A DNA stretch of 64,000 nucleotides from CAJPPJ01 sp963536495. Its GTDB lineage: Bacteria > Bacillota_I > Bacilli_A > RF39 > UBA660. The stretch's first letter is position 1, and the number at the start of each line of letters is the position of its first letter. The stretch spans positions 62,001-126,000 of the forward strand of contig CAUTAF010000002.1 of the NCBI GenBank assembly GCA_963536495.1. Direction: 5' to 3'. Below are positions 62,735 through 64,000 of the stretch, one piece after another. The notes beneath the pieces are model-generated. The model was not told the origin of the DNA, did not search any database, and saw only the letters and a list, made by a program, of their open reading frames with translations. A program made the translations under genes and the position numbers.

Positions 62735-63994
62735 TTAATATCTCTTTTTCTTAACTATCTCTAATTCTCTAGGATCATATTTCATATTAGAATAAAAATC
62801 ATCTTCTTTTGTTAGTGATAATTTTAATAAATCTTTATCTGTTATTTTTACATCAAATGTTTTTATATTTTCATCTTTTTTATCTGTGTTCCAAAAATTA
62901 AATATATTATCTTTATACTCGTATCTTCCATGCATAATAGATGTTCTTATTTCATAAATAAATTCTTTATTTGTTAAATTGTTTTTTAATTTGTTGTCTA
63001 TTTTTAACAAATCATAATTATAATTATCTTTATCATAACTATCATAATTATATATAAAATTTATATAAAATTTTGATAATATTATTAAAGAATTATATAA
63101 GTCGAATTCTTCTTTTGAAAAATTATTAAATATAGATTCTATATCTAAAATATCAACTTTATTTTCAAATATATCAATAAACTTGATATATGGATTATCT
63201 TTTTTAACATATAAATTTTTAGCTAAATAACTTATATATTTTGGATTAATATTGTTATTTTTATCGTATGCTATATTTAGTTGATTCAAATCATATATTA
63301 ACAAATTTCTTTGTGAACCATATACATATCTATCATCAAAACTTGGTAAATTAAAAGTTTGATATTCACTTATACTATCATATTTACCAGAATTAACTAA
63401 AGTAAATCTTCCGTGAGCTATAATATTTCTAATTTGAGTAAAGAAAAACTCTGTTATATTAGATTGTTTTATATCACCACTATTAATTTTAATTTTTCTA
63501 ATTTCATTATTAAATTTATTAATACACTTTATAACTGTACATCCTTTTCTTAACGATGTTATTACTCCATTATTTATAGATAAAATATTATTATCATATA
63601 AAAAATCCCAATCGTTAATATTAAAATAACTTGTATTTGTTTTTATGTCATAAATAGATAGTGTATCTTCAGGAATAACAAAAGATTCTCCTATATTCAT
63701 ATTTTTTTCTTTTAAATTAGAAAACGTATGACCTAATAAAAGTGAAATTTTATTATCTTCTTTTATTTCAAAATGGTTCATATAATTATATAAATCTTCG
63801 TTTTTTATATATTTTTCTAAATCATCCTTATTAGAAGTAATAGAAATTAAAGAAAATATCAAAAGAAGTAATTGGGGATCACTTATTTCAAATATATCAG
63901 AAAGATTTTCATTAACATCACTATATGCGTTTAATATTTTATTTACATCATATATAAATTTTTCTCTAGAATGTTCTCTTTCGTATAAAAGCAT
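62735..63994 (-). CDS. Protein with two HEPN-type R-x4-H motifs and a Big2-like insert (start may lie outside)
   Basis: A protein of 419 aa or more. The open frame reaches the window edge, so the ATG at 63994 is not certain. About residues 1-100 are helical. About 103-170 look like a bacterial Ig (Big2) domain (VIPEDTLSIYDI, NNILSINNGVITSLRKGCTVIKC). Then come two helical units each ending in the HEPN RNase signature: RNIIAHG (189-195) and RTSIMHG (350-356). HEPN domains with R-x4-6-H cut RNA in defence and toxin systems. Two in one chain allow an intramolecular dimer. Big2 domains are normally outside the cell, so this mix is odd. No signal peptide is seen. Confidence 0.6.
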   Translation of the reverse strand: MLLYEREHSREKFIYDVNKILNAYSDVNENLSDIFEISDPQLLLLIFSLISITSNKDDLEKYIKNEDLYNYMNHFEIKEDNKISLLLGHTFSNLKEKNMNIGESFVIPEDTLSIYDIKTNTSYFNINDWDFLYDNNILSINNGVITSLRKGCTVIKCINKFNNEIRKIKINSGDIKQSNITEFFFTQIRNIIAHGRFTLVNSGKYDSISEYQTFNLPSFDDRYVYGSQRNLLIYDLNQLNIAYDKNNNINPKYISYLAKNLYVKKDNPYIKFIDIFENKVDILDIESIFNNFSKEEFDLYNSLIILSKFYINFIYNYDSYDKDNYNYDLLKIDNKLKNNLTNKEFIYEIRTSIMHGRYEYKDNIFNFWNTDKKDENIKTFDVKITDKDLLKLSLTKEDDFYSNMKYDPRELEIVKKKRY

Positions 63995-64000
63995 ATCTTT

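Noticed and set aside
62735..63994. The two R-x4-H motifs as evidence for a Cas13 effector.
   Set aside because: The protein is far too short, has no CRISPR repeats nearby, and shares only the short HEPN motif.

Overview
This is 64 kb of chromosome from a very A+T-rich, low-G+C Gram-positive relative. The gene order fits Bacilli or a Mollicutes-like gut lineage. It holds the rpsF-ssb-rpsR block, divIC-tilS-ftsH-dus-lysS, gltX-cysS-mrnC-rlmB-sigma factor, ftsE-ftsX next to a LytM (M23) activator, a T-box in front of leuS, and many small single-span membrane proteins. The code is standard (code 11), not the Mycoplasma TGA=Trp code: Trp is TGG in the genes I read, several genes end in TGA (for example tilS, the 2057-3166 gene and the 56035-56673 gene), and prfB keeps the RF2 autoregulatory frameshift at an in-frame TGA. 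Almost everything is on the minus strand. I saw no tRNA, rRNA or CRISPR.

Layout. 1-7.3 kb: metG, then an operon read from 7251 down to 1687 (acidic protein, CooC/MinD-like ATPase, Y4yA-type PLP decarboxylase, cysteine synthase-rhodanese fusion, cysteine desulfurase-like enzyme, Fur-family regulator). Its promoter carries a perfect palindrome in Fur-family 7-1-7 format, so it looks like a metal-responsive, self-regulated PLP/sulfur operon. 7.3-11 kb: leuS with membrane-protein neighbours and a Leu T-box. 11-29 kb: GH31 glycosidase, a decayed patatin-like gene with a YhcC radical SAM gene, a DUF1307-like lipoprotein, uvrB, an ABC exporter, GH25 lysozyme, Fic protein, the cell-division set (M23 hydrolase, ftsX, ftsE), two YitT proteins and prfB.

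29.3-42.4 kb is an accessory island. It is one tightly packed minus-strand gene string bracketed by decayed IS3-type transposase fragments (an orfB piece at 29.3 kb and an orfA piece at 42.2 kb). In transcription order it encodes a DUF1846-MazG fusion, a nucleoside deoxyribosyltransferase/CMP-hydrolase-like protein, a radical SAM/SPASM enzyme, a GT-B-like protein, a DegT aminotransferase, two FemAB/BioF2-type GNATs, a shortened DegT-like protein, a class I/II PLP enzyme, a PHP phosphoesterase, an APH(3')-like kinase and an ABC-F ATPase. The best reading is an undescribed small-molecule pathway, possibly an aminated nucleoside or sugar conjugate with self-protection genes. A surface-glycan pathway is the main alternative.

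42.4-58 kb is housekeeping: lysS, dus, ftsH, tilS, divIC, rpsR-ssb-rpsF with an RBS-sequestering leader hairpin, a degenerate SDR, a small lipoprotein not previously listed, a sigma factor, rlmB, mrnC, cysS and gltX. 58-64 kb holds a cardiolipin synthase, a GNAT-zincin fusion, a DIP1984-like protein and, at the right edge, a protein with two HEPN-type R-x4-H motifs and a Big2-like domain.
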